Origin: an uncultured Marvinbryantia sp.
GTDB lineage: Bacteria > Bacillota > Clostridia > Lachnospirales > Lachnospiraceae
Length of the DNA stretch: 35,867 bases
Assembly: GCA_934394985.1 (NCBI GenBank)
Contig: CAKRRF010000027.1
Coordinates: 1 to 35,867, forward strand
Reading direction: 5' to 3'
How positions within the stretch are numbered: the stretch's first letter is position 1; every line of letters starts with the position of its first letter. Positions 16,691 to 25,150 of this stretch are shown here, one piece after another. Under the pieces are notes generated by a model. The model had not been told where the DNA came from, made no database searches, and saw nothing but the letters and a program-made list of their open reading frames with translations. The position numbers and the translations under genes are program-made.

Positions 16691-18657
16691 TTCCAGGAGA
16701 GCCGGTCTGTCAGTTCAAAATCCTGATTCATATCAAAACACAGCACCTCTTCCTGTGTCACAATATAGAACCGGTCACCGGCATAAACGCCCCGGCACCG
16801 GGCATCTCCGTCCCAGTACGCCCAGTCACTCATCGTATACGTCAGCAGGTTCTGGAATCCTTTTTCTTCATCATAGGAAAAAACCATATATTCTTCGTCA
16901 CAGGTAAAGCCGATCAGATTTTTTTCTCCGTCTGCCAGAATTGCCTTATAGTCATAATCTGCCGGCAGATAGTAAGCATCTTTTATTACATATTTATCCA
17001 CTTCTTTTATCTGCAGTGGATCTGAAATGTCAAACATAGACAGCTTCACACCAGTCTGGTTTCCGGTCTCTTCATCTGCCTCATACCCTACGCCCAGCAG
17101 AAGATGATCTCCATATGGATGCAGATATGCAGAAAATCCCGTAAGCTTCAGTTCGCTGAGGATCTGTGGATCTTTCGGATTGGACAGATCTGCGCAAAAC
17201 AGTGGATCTGTCTGACGGAATGTAACAAAATATGCCATCTCTCCCATAAATCTGGCTGAACGAATCGTCTCGCCATCTGCAAGATCCCGGATCGCACCTG
17301 TCAGCTGCATATTCTCATCCAGAATATACAGGCTGTTGCTTTCCCGGTCGTCATCTTCTGTTACAACAACTCGCAGATAGCCTTTATATTCATCCAGTGA
17401 AAAGGTATCATTCAGATAACCCGGCAATTCGCACACGGCACCGGCTGTAATCTTCCCATCACTGCATGCAAACCGCAGAATCTCTGTACTGCTTTTTCCG
17501 TTCTGCCAGTTGCTGTTACAGATGTACAGACTGTCGCTGCTCATATAAAAGTCCTGCGCACCGGATACAATTGCTTTGGAACTGATCACATTTTCCGGAT
17601 CCCGGATATCTGTTCCTGATACCACAAGATAGTCTGACTGGCATGCTTGCTCCGGCAGATAGATATCCGAAACTTCCAGCTTCTGTTCATTTACCAGCGG
17701 CATCACACTGCTGTCTTCTATCTGATCTCTTACAGACGGACTGTACTGTGTCAGCAGATATATATATTCTCCGTTTTTCCTGCTCTGACGGTAAGAACCT
17801 TCCTGACTCATTCTTCCGGTCATCTTTGGCTGCTCGCGATCCGTAATATCATATACGGACAGTGCTGTATAGGTATATCTGTTTACGGTGTAGGTGTCTG
17901 TCTCACTTTCCTCCATACTGCTTTCATATCCGCTGGTAACAAGCATCAGGCGGTCATTGTCCAGATACAGATCTTCGATGACTTCATTCAGCTTTTCCGG
18001 CCGAATCTCTGCAATTTCCTTCATCTTTGCTTCTCTGATATCCACAATTCTCACACTGCCTGACGACTTCAGAATATACAGATAACTGCCGTCTGTCTTC
18101 ACCACATCTCCTTCATCCACACCGGCTTCCCGCACATTGGTTTCTGAATAATCTCCCGATACAGACTCCTGTCTGCCGGCAGTACTGTCTGATGCTCCTG
18201 CATCCATGGCAACAGAAGTCGCAGCTTCCTCTTCCAGAAGCATGATATCGCCTCCCCGTGCATAACTGCCTGTCTGATTCTGCAACTCCTGAAGTGTATC
18301 ATAAAGTTCCTCTTCACTTCCAGCCTGTCGAAGTTCTCCTGATGTCACAGTTTCTTCTGTGGATGCTGCCTCTTCTGTCATATCTGTTTCTTCTGTGGGT
18401 TCATATTCTTTTGTCAGTGCCGTATTTGCCGGTTCCTTCCACTGCTTGTAAAAATCTGTCTGTGTGCCGCCTGCTGCTACCAGTGCCAGCACTGCCGCTG
18501 CTTCTATCCATCTGATCATGATCTTCCTCCTTTGTGTTTTTTTCTGCTGTGCTTCTTTTTTCAGTTTCTCCTCCACCTTCTGCGGTGTCAGCTCCTCTGG
18601 TATCTCTATACTTTCCGCAGAATGTCTGATCTTATCCAGTAATTCCTTCTGATCCAT
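16687..18657 (-). CDS. single-pass membrane beta-propeller protein, putative anti-sigma/sensor partner of the ECF sigma factor
   Basis: The protein has 656 residues. A short cytoplasmic N-terminal part (1-46, charged, with IEIPEELTPQKVEEKLKK) is followed by one hydrophobic helix (about 48-63), a Thr/Glu-rich extracytoplasmic linker to about 170, and a long domain of repeated beta strands with YLYILKSSGSVRIVDI, LSVYDITDREQPKMTGRM, SLYILDENMQLTGAIRDL and MFDISDPLQIKEV. This matches the secreted C-terminal beta-propeller family (WD40-like). It starts 12 bases after the ECF sigma gene with AGGAGGAAA as SD, so they form one operon. Cytoplasmic tail, single helix and external domain together resemble transmembrane anti-sigma factors. 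The anti-sigma role is inference. Confidence 0.85.
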   Translation of the reverse strand: MDQKELLDKIRHSAESIEIPEELTPQKVEEKLKKEAQQKKTQRRKIMIRWIEAAAVLALVAAGGTQTDFYKQWKEPANTALTKEYEPTEETDMTEEAASTEETVTSGELRQAGSEEELYDTLQELQNQTGSYARGGDIMLLEEEAATSVAMDAGASDSTAGRQESVSGDYSETNVREAGVDEGDVVKTDGSYLYILKSSGSVRIVDIREAKMKEIAEIRPEKLNEVIEDLYLDNDRLMLVTSGYESSMEESETDTYTVNRYTYTALSVYDITDREQPKMTGRMSQEGSYRQSRKNGEYIYLLTQYSPSVRDQIEDSSVMPLVNEQKLEVSDIYLPEQACQSDYLVVSGTDIRDPENVISSKAIVSGAQDFYMSSDSLYICNSNWQNGKSSTEILRFACSDGKITAGAVCELPGYLNDTFSLDEYKGYLRVVVTEDDDRESNSLYILDENMQLTGAIRDLADGETIRSARFMGEMAYFVTFRQTDPLFCADLSNPKDPQILSELKLTGFSAYLHPYGDHLLLGVGYEADEETGNQTGVKLSMFDISDPLQIKEVDKYVIKDAYYLPADYDYKAILADGEKNLIGFTCDEEYMVFSYDEEKGFQNLLTYTMSDWAYWDGDARCRGVYAGDRFYIVTQEEVLCFDMNQDFELTDRLSWN

Positions 18658-18669
18658 TCTGGTTTCCTC

Positions 18670-19173
18670 CTACTTTTCCAAATACTCTGCCATTTTTTCC
18701 AATGCCCGTTTTTGTCTGGACCGAACGGTATTCTCGTTCAGATCCATGATCCTGCCAATCTCTTTGCTGGTATAACCACCGAACAGATTCAGCGACAGAA
18801 TCAGTCGTTCTTCATCCCCCAGTCTGGCAAAGGCAGCACGCACATCTGCATCCTCCTCGGCATCTCTGCCTGCTGCCTTGAGATCTTCCGGCATCTCCTC
18901 TGTCTTATTCAGATAATCCTTTAGCTTCATTCTGCATTTATTGGAAAGTATACGAAATATCCAATTTTTAAATGACTCTGCTTTTCTCAGACTGCCGATC
19001 TGTGCCCAGGCATCCGCCACTGTATCACTGACTATATCCTCTGCATCATGACAATTCTTTAATGTATACAGAGCAAAACGGTACAGATCCAGGTAGTATT
19101 CCTGATACAAAGCGGCAAAGGCAGATACTCCTCCCCTTTGCGCCTGCCGTACAAGTGCTGTTTCTTTTTCCAT
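18670..19173 (-). CDS. RNA polymerase ECF-type sigma-70 factor
   Basis: The protein has 167 residues from the ATG at 19173, which has AAAGGAG seven bases upstream; the frame open to 19314 has no SD. Region 2 is at about 15-85 (DLYRFALYTLKNCHDAEDIVSDTVADAW and SFKNWIFRILSNKC, both typical). A charged linker follows, and region 4 is at about 105-165 with GGYTSKEIGRIMDLNENTVRSRQKRALEKM as the helix-turn-helix. It would direct polymerase to a small stress or envelope regulon. The downstream membrane beta-propeller gene is 12 bases away and is the likely regulator. An ECF-type promoter upstream could not be read with confidence. Confidence 0.93.
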   Translation of the reverse strand: MEKETALVRQAQRGGVSAFAALYQEYYLDLYRFALYTLKNCHDAEDIVSDTVADAWAQIGSLRKAESFKNWIFRILSNKCRMKLKDYLNKTEEMPEDLKAAGRDAEEDADVRAAFARLGDEERLILSLNLFGGYTSKEIGRIMDLNENTVRSRQKRALEKMAEYLEK

Positions 19174-19249
19174 TCTATTTCTCCTTTGCATCTGTTCATT
19201 TATATAGTGTGAAATATTTCCGGTTTTGTTGCATATATATTTTAAATTT

Positions 19250-20119
19250 TTATAAAAAGCAATACCAGTATCCAAATGATGCATCTTCTGTCTCTTTAAA
19301 TTCCGGAAATCCATACATGGCAGCCAGATTTCGGTCCTGTATTCCTCTGTTCAGCCCCGGTATTGCCAGTATGTATTTCCCATTTTCATGCAGTCCAAGA
19401 AGCAGATGGTGATATTTCATGTATTTTTGTCTTACAAAAGGACAGACCGCATAGTTCCTTTCTTTTTCTCCCAGAAATGTGATATCTTTCGGAGCAATCT
19501 GAATGCATTTCGTAATCTCATTATCTGCAAAAGGTGTAACCTGCGGATAATGATACTGAAACTGTTCCCACCGGTCATGCAGACTGTGCATCTGTGTCGG
19601 TTCCTGCTCCTGATTCTGTGCTTCCAGTTCCTGGTCATCGCCCTCTGCCGGATTTTCTGTATTTTTATCCTGCTGAAGCGTGATCGTTTCTGTATTTTCC
19701 TGATGTATGACAGGTCTTTCTGTTATCAGCTTTTTGCCATCCACCGGTCGTTCATCCCACACTGTGAGAAAGCTGGCTGATATCTCATTTTCATTCTTTC
19801 CGGCCTGTATCCACAGTCCACTGACCTGAGCAAAAGAAAACCCCTGTTCCAGAAATACTTTTTCCTGTGTCACAACCGTGCTGTTACAGATGCCTCCCCG
19901 TATTCCTGCCTTCCCCATCAAAATACCATACAACGTTTCTTCTTCATGGAAGAATCCATAAATCCGACATTCTGTCAGTTCTTTCCTGCCACTGTGTATG
20001 TTCAGCTGCATCCGGCAGACACCGCTTCGCATGCTCACTTTTACAAATCCTGCGTTCCCCTTCTTTTTTCCATCTTCATATTCATAAATATATGCTATAA
20101 AATGGCGATATTCTGACAT
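19250..20119 (-). CDS. uncharacterised protein (resembles Lachnospiraceae DUF6128-type proteins)
   Basis: The protein has 289 residues without signal peptide or membrane segment. The N-terminal half (1-125) has beta-rich sequence and YIYEYEDGKKKGNAGFVKV near the start. A hydrophilic Glu/Gln-rich linker spans about 140-180. The C-terminal part (about 180-289) is rich in aromatic residues, starts with HDRWEQFQYHYPQ, and ends in FGYWYCFL. I recall similar proteins in Lachnospiraceae under DUF6128, but this assignment is from memory. The start has GGTGGAG immediately upstream. It lies 76 bases upstream of the sigma factor gene on the same strand and could be part of the same transcript. No function can be given. 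Confidence 0.75.
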   Translation of the reverse strand: MSEYRHFIAYIYEYEDGKKKGNAGFVKVSMRSGVCRMQLNIHSGRKELTECRIYGFFHEEETLYGILMGKAGIRGGICNSTVVTQEKVFLEQGFSFAQVSGLWIQAGKNENEISASFLTVWDERPVDGKKLITERPVIHQENTETITLQQDKNTENPAEGDDQELEAQNQEQEPTQMHSLHDRWEQFQYHYPQVTPFADNEITKCIQIAPKDITFLGEKERNYAVCPFVRQKYMKYHHLLLGLHENGKYILAIPGLNRGIQDRNLAAMYGFPEFKETEDASFGYWYCFL

Positions 20120-20199
20120 ACTCCACCTGCCCTTTTATTTGTGTAAGTATATGCCAGAATACCGCCATTATGCTTCTTTCTGTGTATCTGTTTCTTCTC

Positions 20200-22104
20200 T
20201 TATTTTACTTTTACTTTCAGTTTTGCAGTCTTTCCGCTGGCACTTCGAACTGTAATCGTTGCCGTTCCTTTCTTTCTCGCCTTTATCTTTCCACGCGCAC
20301 TGACAGTCGCGATCTTTTTATTGGATGATTTATAAGTCAGTCTGTCATTTGCAGTCAGTGGTACACGGGTATATTTTATAGAAAAGCTTTTACCTTTTTT
20401 CAATTCCACGCAGGTTTTTTTCAACTTCAGTTTCTTCGTGGCCACTTTTCCGCTCTGCACCTTTACCTTGCAGGATGCTTTGCCTCCCTTTTGACTGGTC
20501 ACGGTAATCACTGCCGTTCCTTTTTTCAGTGCTGTCAGCCTGCCGGTTCTTCGATCCACTTTTACCACTCTGCTGTTCGAAGACTTCCAGGCTTTGATAC
20601 TGTCACCGGCATGTATGCTGGTCACCTTAAGTGCTTTCGTTGTTTTCTTTACCTGCATCGGCAGACTGGTCGCGTTTAAACCAAGCTGATAGGATCCTGC
20701 CGTCTTTTTTTCTTTTATCGTCACCTGACAGGAGGCCAGCACTCTAGATTCATAAGAAAGCGTAATCTGTGCCGTTCCGGCTCCCATGGCAGTCACATAA
20801 GCCTGACTGGCACTGCCTACTGCCGTCACACTGGCCACAGCGGTATTGGAGCTGCTCCATTTCAGCTTGTCTGACGGAACCTCCGACGGAGAAAGCTGTG
20901 CTGTCAGTTTGCTGCTTTTTCCCATATCCATTGTCAGACTGCCCGGTGTCAGAGTGGCTCCCATAGGGATTGTACTGTAGCTGCCATTCTTTTGATAAGC
21001 ATTTTCTGACAACTGCGGTACATAAAATGCGGTATAATTGTTGTTCGTAAACCTTCCCGCAGCCAGATGATTCTGTCCCACCGTTTCGGAATACAGACCA
21101 GGCGTACGATATCCCGCCAGAAAATGTGTCATTCGTGGCGTAGAGGTACCCAGATCGTCCCAGGTACAGTCCACCAGGTACCATTTACCGTCTTCCATCT
21201 GTACATAGTTCCAGATATGGTCCATCTGTACTTCGCCTTCCAGCATATCAGAGCCTCCGGCTACCATGATACAGGCAATTCCCTTTTTCTGACACAACAG
21301 TTTAAACAGTCTGGCATAGCAGTCACAGACCCCTTTATGTTCATATTTATTCAGCAAACCTCCGGTGATCGTGTGATATGCCAATTTCTCATCACTGGGA
21401 TAAACCACCAGACGAATCACTTCTTCATAGGCTTTTTTCACTATTTCATATCGACTGTTTCCTGTTACCTTCTGTTCCAGATTCTTCAGCTCTGCATCGG
21501 TCAGATTCAGTTCAGAACGGATGTCGCTGTAATAATCGGTAAACCATACGCGAAGCCTGCTGATTTTGTTGCTGCTTCCTTCCGGTATCCAGCGATATCC
21601 AAAAATCCAGTAGTTTTCATTATAATCAAATAAAAATGCATCTATTGCCTTTCCCACTTCACTGCAGAGTGTCCGATAGGCAGCTGAAGTGGTACTGTTT
21701 GTGGACGGAAGTACCACAGGACTGGCCAGTGGTATCTCAATGGAACTGCTCTGCGATACTGCTCCTTTGATCCGGTTCTGTTGATCTGCGACAATCAGTT
21801 CCGCATACACTGCCTGCTCATTTGCAGTCTCAAGCTGTGCACCATAATAGGCTGTCACACTGTTTCGATAGAGCCTCAGTGTTCCGTCAGAAGATCTTCC
21901 TTTCTGACCGGAGCTTTCTGTTCCTGCCCTGGGCTGAAGACTTCCGTCTGCCAATATACCATCCTGTCCTTCTGTCGGCCAGTCTGATGCCTGCACATTT
22001 CCCACACCAGATAGCATCACAAGCAACAAGCCTAACAGAATACCCGGATGCAGTCTTTGCCATATGCGCTTTTTTTCTTTGTGACATCTTTGCATTTTTT
22101 TCAC
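20200..22104 (-). CDS. secreted transglutaminase-like protein with C-terminal Big_2 (Ig-like) repeats
   Basis: The protein has 634 residues. The start is a GTG at 22104 with AAGGGG seven bases upstream. The signal peptide has a long basic N region (to about 19), a hydrophobic core and a predicted cut near VQA-SDWP (about 39). A papain-like transglutaminase domain spans about 205-330, with C260 in HKGVCDCYARLF, H296 in DHIWNYVQ and D312 in YLVDCTWDD as the triad. Three bacterial Ig-like (Big_2) domains follow at about 385-465, 473-552 and 555-634, with the usual WSSSNTAVASV and KGTAVITVTS patterns. No sorting motif or membrane anchor is seen. It may process or bind cell-surface or diet-derived protein or peptidoglycan; the substrate is unknown. 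Confidence 0.9.
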   Translation of the reverse strand: MKKMQRCHKEKKRIWQRLHPGILLGLLLVMLSGVGNVQASDWPTEGQDGILADGSLQPRAGTESSGQKGRSSDGTLRLYRNSVTAYYGAQLETANEQAVYAELIVADQQNRIKGAVSQSSSIEIPLASPVVLPSTNSTTSAAYRTLCSEVGKAIDAFLFDYNENYWIFGYRWIPEGSSNKISRLRVWFTDYYSDIRSELNLTDAELKNLEQKVTGNSRYEIVKKAYEEVIRLVVYPSDEKLAYHTITGGLLNKYEHKGVCDCYARLFKLLCQKKGIACIMVAGGSDMLEGEVQMDHIWNYVQMEDGKWYLVDCTWDDLGTSTPRMTHFLAGYRTPGLYSETVGQNHLAAGRFTNNNYTAFYVPQLSENAYQKNGSYSTIPMGATLTPGSLTMDMGKSSKLTAQLSPSEVPSDKLKWSSSNTAVASVTAVGSASQAYVTAMGAGTAQITLSYESRVLASCQVTIKEKKTAGSYQLGLNATSLPMQVKKTTKALKVTSIHAGDSIKAWKSSNSRVVKVDRRTGRLTALKKGTAVITVTSQKGGKASCKVKVQSGKVATKKLKLKKTCVELKKGKSFSIKYTRVPLTANDRLTYKSSNKKIATVSARGKIKARKKGTATITVRSASGKTAKLKVKVK

Positions 22105-22200
22105 TGTCTTTCCCCTTTTTTCCCCATAAAAGTCCGTTTACTGTGCCTCATTCTGGCTTCAGTCTACCACAGGATATTCATTTTTTCCAGATAAAGTACA

Positions 22201-22230
22201 CCCTGCCAGAATATTCTCATTCCGGCAGGG
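22201..22230 (-). terminator. probable terminator of glgB
   Basis: CCCTGCCGGAAT pairs with ATTCTGGCAGGG (12 pairs including one G-T) around a 6-base loop, 12 bases after the glgB stop. The T tract is poor (TGTACTTTATC), so termination may be partial. Confidence 0.6.
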
Positions 22231-22242
22231 CGTCTGTCTCTT

Positions 22243-24336
22243 TTATGCTTTTTTCTTAACGGCAGGCTTTTTCTCCACCGTCTTTTTTACCTCTGTTGTT
22301 TCTTTCTTCACAGCACTTTTTCTGGCTGTCGTCTTTTTGACTGCTGTATCTTCTTTCTTTTCTGCAGTCACTTTCTTTACAGCACTTTTTCTGGCTGTTG
22401 TCTTTTTGGCTGCTGCGTCTTTTTTCTCATACTGGAAGACAGCTACTCCATATGCCGGAAGACTATATCCGATCGAATATGGCTTACCATCACATTCTTC
22501 TTTTCTGGAACGGTAGCTTTTTGCCTTCTTTTCTCCGGTTCCTCCAAAACGCGCTTCATCGCTGTTCAGGACCAGCTTATAGCTTCCGGATTGTGGTACA
22601 CCCACACGATAATCCGGACGTTCTACCGGTGTAAAGTTCACCACAAAAAGCAGGTTGCTCTTTCCATCCTTAGAATGACGGACAAAGCTGAAGATACTAC
22701 GGGTATTATCATCTGCATTGACCCACTCAAATCCTTCCCAGTTATCATCCGTTTCATATAATGCCGGGCTGTCCTGATACAGATGGAGCAGTTCTTTCAC
22801 ATATTCCTTCATCTGGATATGCTTTTCCTCTGCCAGCAGATACCAGTCCAGTTCTCTCGCTTCACTCCATTCACGGAACTGTGCAAAATCCTGTCCCATA
22901 AACAACAGCTTTTTGCCCGGATGACCGATCATAAAACTGTATCCTGCCTTTAGATTGGCAAATTTATCTTCATATTCTCCCGGCATCTTATTGATCATAG
23001 ATCCCTTCATATGTACCACTTCATCGTGTGACAGCACCAGTACATACTTTTCAGAGAACGCATACGTCATGGAAAATGTCATTTTGTTGTGATTATAGCT
23101 TCTGAAATACGGATCCAGCTTCATGTAATCCAGAAAATCATGCATCCAGCCCATATTCCATTTCATCGTAAATCCCAGACCGCCATCTTCCGGTTTTCCG
23201 GTTACCTGCGGCCATGCAGTTGATTCTTCTGCGATGATCATTGTTCCATGATTTCTTCCTGTCACAACTGTATTCAGATGCTTAAAGAATTCGATCGCTT
23301 CCAGATTTTTATTCTCGCCGTAAATATTCGGTACCCAGTTGCCCGCGCTGCGGCCATAGTCCAGATACAGCATCGAAGCTACCGCATCCACACGCAGTCC
23401 GTCAATATGGAACTGCTCTACCCAGTACAGTGCATTTGCAATCAGAAAATTCTTTACTTCATTTTTTGCATAATCGAACACCTTGGTTCCCCAGTCCGGA
23501 TGCTCTCCTTTTCTTGGATCTGCATATTCATAGAGAGCCTGACCGTCAAAGTCGGCCAGTCCTGCCGCATCCTTTGGAAAATGTGCCGGTACCCAGTCCA
23601 GAATCACACCGATTCCATTTTTATGGAAATAATTTACCATATACTGGAAATCCTCCGGTGTACCGTATCTGGCTGTCGGTGCATAATAACCGATCACCTG
23701 ATATCCCCAGGAACCGTCAAACGGATGCTCTGCAATACCCATCAGCTCTACATGCGTATATCCCATATCCTTTACATACTCGGTCAGCTCATGAGCCAGC
23801 TCCCGATAATTGTAAAATCCATCCGGATCTTCTTCTGTCATCGGATGTTTTCTCCAGGAGCCAGGATGTACTTCATAAATCGCCATCGGAATCTCATCCA
23901 CGTTCTGCTTTTCTCTCGCCTTGATCCATCTGGCATCTGCCCATTTCAGCTTTGAAAGATCTGTCACTCTGGATGCAGTACCCGGGCGGAATTCTGCCTG
24001 ATTGCCATATGGATCTGCCTTGTACAGTTTTCTTCCGTCCTGAGTCGTAATCAGGAACTTATACAGTTCTCCTTTTCCGATTCCTTCCACAAACAGCTCA
24101 TAGATACCGATTTCGCCTACACGAACCATCTCATATGCTTCCTGTTCTTCCCATTCGTTAAAATCACCTACTACATGTACCTGTGCGGCATGTGGTGCCC
24201 ACACTGCAAAATAAACACCTTTTTTTCCTTCATCGGTCGCAAGATGTGCTCCCAGCTTCTTATATATGTCATAGTGGGTACCCTGGCCAAACAGATACTG
24301 ATCCAGTTCTCCAATACGTACTTCTTTTAATTCCAT
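22243..24336 (-). CDS. glgB: 1,4-alpha-glucan branching enzyme with Lys/Ala-rich C-terminal tail
   Basis: This 697-residue enzyme introduces alpha-1,6 branches into glycogen. An N-terminal CBM48 domain (about 20-120, VYFAVWAPHAAQVHVVGDFN) is followed by a GH13 catalytic domain with DWVPAHFP (247-254), nucleophile D317 in GLRVDAVASM, acid/base E370 in MIIAEESTAWP and D439 in LSHDEVVH. A C-terminal beta domain ends near 637. Residues 638-697 form an extra tail of Lys, Ala, Thr and Glu, with two copies of KKTTARKSAVKK. It resembles histone H1-like or AlgP tails and is not needed for GH13 activity. The SD AAGGATC is adjacent to the start. The gene lies 54 bases after a TetR regulator gene and may be cotranscribed with it. 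Confidence 0.95.
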   Translation of the reverse strand: MELKEVRIGELDQYLFGQGTHYDIYKKLGAHLATDEGKKGVYFAVWAPHAAQVHVVGDFNEWEEQEAYEMVRVGEIGIYELFVEGIGKGELYKFLITTQDGRKLYKADPYGNQAEFRPGTASRVTDLSKLKWADARWIKAREKQNVDEIPMAIYEVHPGSWRKHPMTEEDPDGFYNYRELAHELTEYVKDMGYTHVELMGIAEHPFDGSWGYQVIGYYAPTARYGTPEDFQYMVNYFHKNGIGVILDWVPAHFPKDAAGLADFDGQALYEYADPRKGEHPDWGTKVFDYAKNEVKNFLIANALYWVEQFHIDGLRVDAVASMLYLDYGRSAGNWVPNIYGENKNLEAIEFFKHLNTVVTGRNHGTMIIAEESTAWPQVTGKPEDGGLGFTMKWNMGWMHDFLDYMKLDPYFRSYNHNKMTFSMTYAFSEKYVLVLSHDEVVHMKGSMINKMPGEYEDKFANLKAGYSFMIGHPGKKLLFMGQDFAQFREWSEARELDWYLLAEEKHIQMKEYVKELLHLYQDSPALYETDDNWEGFEWVNADDNTRSIFSFVRHSKDGKSNLLFVVNFTPVERPDYRVGVPQSGSYKLVLNSDEARFGGTGEKKAKSYRSRKEECDGKPYSIGYSLPAYGVAVFQYEKKDAAAKKTTARKSAVKKVTAEKKEDTAVKKTTARKSAVKKETTEVKKTVEKKPAVKKKA
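22255..22425 (-). repeat. Lys/Ala-rich coding repeat in glgB tail
   Basis: The DNA encoding the GlgB tail contains two near-identical stretches of about 38 bases (about 22309-22346 and 22381-22418), encoding KKTTARKSAVKK twice. They are direct repeats that could change length by slippage or recombination. Confidence 0.6.
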
Positions 24337-24390
24337 GATCCTTTCCCCCTTTTTTTAACTTCATGACCACTGCTTTGGCAGCTTCTCCTG

Positions 24391-24969
24391 TCATGTCCAG
24401 ATTCCATACATAAACTGACGTATCAGACTTCGCTTCTGTTCTTCTGATACAGTATAATTCTCATCGCTGTCCTGATATCCAAGAAATAAAATATAATGAT
24501 TGATCAGTCCCAGAAATCCTATCGCAAACTGCTTCTGCCGTCCGTTCATATTCCCCAACTGTCCTGATGCCTGCTCAAAAAGCTGAACAGTCAGACTGTA
24601 TAACTGCGTAATATAAGGTCGTACCGCCTGATAGACTTCATTCTCTCTGGCAGAATAACTAAATGCCATCAGCAACATATAGGCTGCATGATTCTGATTG
24701 GCAAAATCAGTGAGCGTTCCTGCGAATGCAGTCAACGATTCTTCAATATTATTCTGAAACCGGGCATTCTCCTTCATCCTCTCCATGAACCCGGAAAGTT
24801 CCCGCTCCAGAAGCTTCTCCAACAGTCCATATTTACTTCCAAAATAATGATACAGCGTCGGCTTGGTAATCCCGGCAGCCTGACAGATCTCCTGTATGCC
24901 GACTGCATCATAGCCTTTCTGATAAAAAAGTTCTAAGGCACATGTCAGTATGTTTTCACGATTGTCCAT
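24391..24969 (-). CDS. TetR/AcrR-family transcriptional regulator
   Basis: The protein has 192 residues from the ATG at 24969, which has GGAG eight bases upstream. The frame is also open from an ATG at 25020 (209 residues), which has no SD but fits a short leader, so the start is uncertain. The N-terminal helix-turn-helix is typical: ALELFYQKGYDAVGIQEI, then AAGITKPTLYHYFGSKYGLL. The C-terminal ligand domain is divergent. A perfect 7-2-7 palindrome (TATACCG-AA-CGGTATA) lies in its promoter, so autorepression is likely. glgB follows after 54 bases without a clear terminator. The ligand is unknown. Confidence 0.92.
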   Translation of the reverse strand: MDNRENILTCALELFYQKGYDAVGIQEICQAAGITKPTLYHYFGSKYGLLEKLLERELSGFMERMKENARFQNNIEESLTAFAGTLTDFANQNHAAYMLLMAFSYSARENEVYQAVRPYITQLYSLTVQLFEQASGQLGNMNGRQKQFAIGFLGLINHYILFLGYQDSDENYTVSEEQKRSLIRQFMYGIWT

Positions 24970-25040
24970 TCTTCTGCTCTCCATCACCTGTCCGGCAGTT
25001 CTCTTTTCATAACTGTCCATGCTTTTGTTGTCTCAAGACC

Positions 25041-25069
25041 AGTATACCGAACGGTATATTTCATGTCAA
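25041..25069 (-). promoter_or_regulatory. TetR gene promoter with embedded palindromic operator
   Basis: On the minus strand there is TTGACA (25064-25069), a 17-base spacer and TATACT (25041-25046), a near-consensus promoter. The palindrome TATACCG-2-CGGTATA (25043-25058) covers the -10 and part of the spacer, so a bound TetR dimer would block polymerase. Confidence 0.85.
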
Positions 25070-25077
25070 GGAAAATA

Positions 25078-25118
25078 CAAAAAACCTTGTAAAATCAGCA
25101 ACCTGCCAATTTTACAAG
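25078..25118 (-). terminator. intrinsic terminator of the TPR-AAA gene
   Basis: CCTTGTAAAAT pairs perfectly with ATTTTACAAGG (11 bp) around a 13-base loop, followed by six Ts on the minus strand, about 33 bases after the stop at 25151. It isolates the TetR promoter from upstream transcription. Confidence 0.92.
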
Positions 25119-25150
25119 GTATAAATTTGTGTACATTTATAGTACCGGAA

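Noticed and set aside
19174..19249. ECF-type autoregulated promoter upstream of the sigma factor
   Set aside because: A TGCAAC element and TATATA are present, but the spacing does not match a known ECF or housekeeping promoter.
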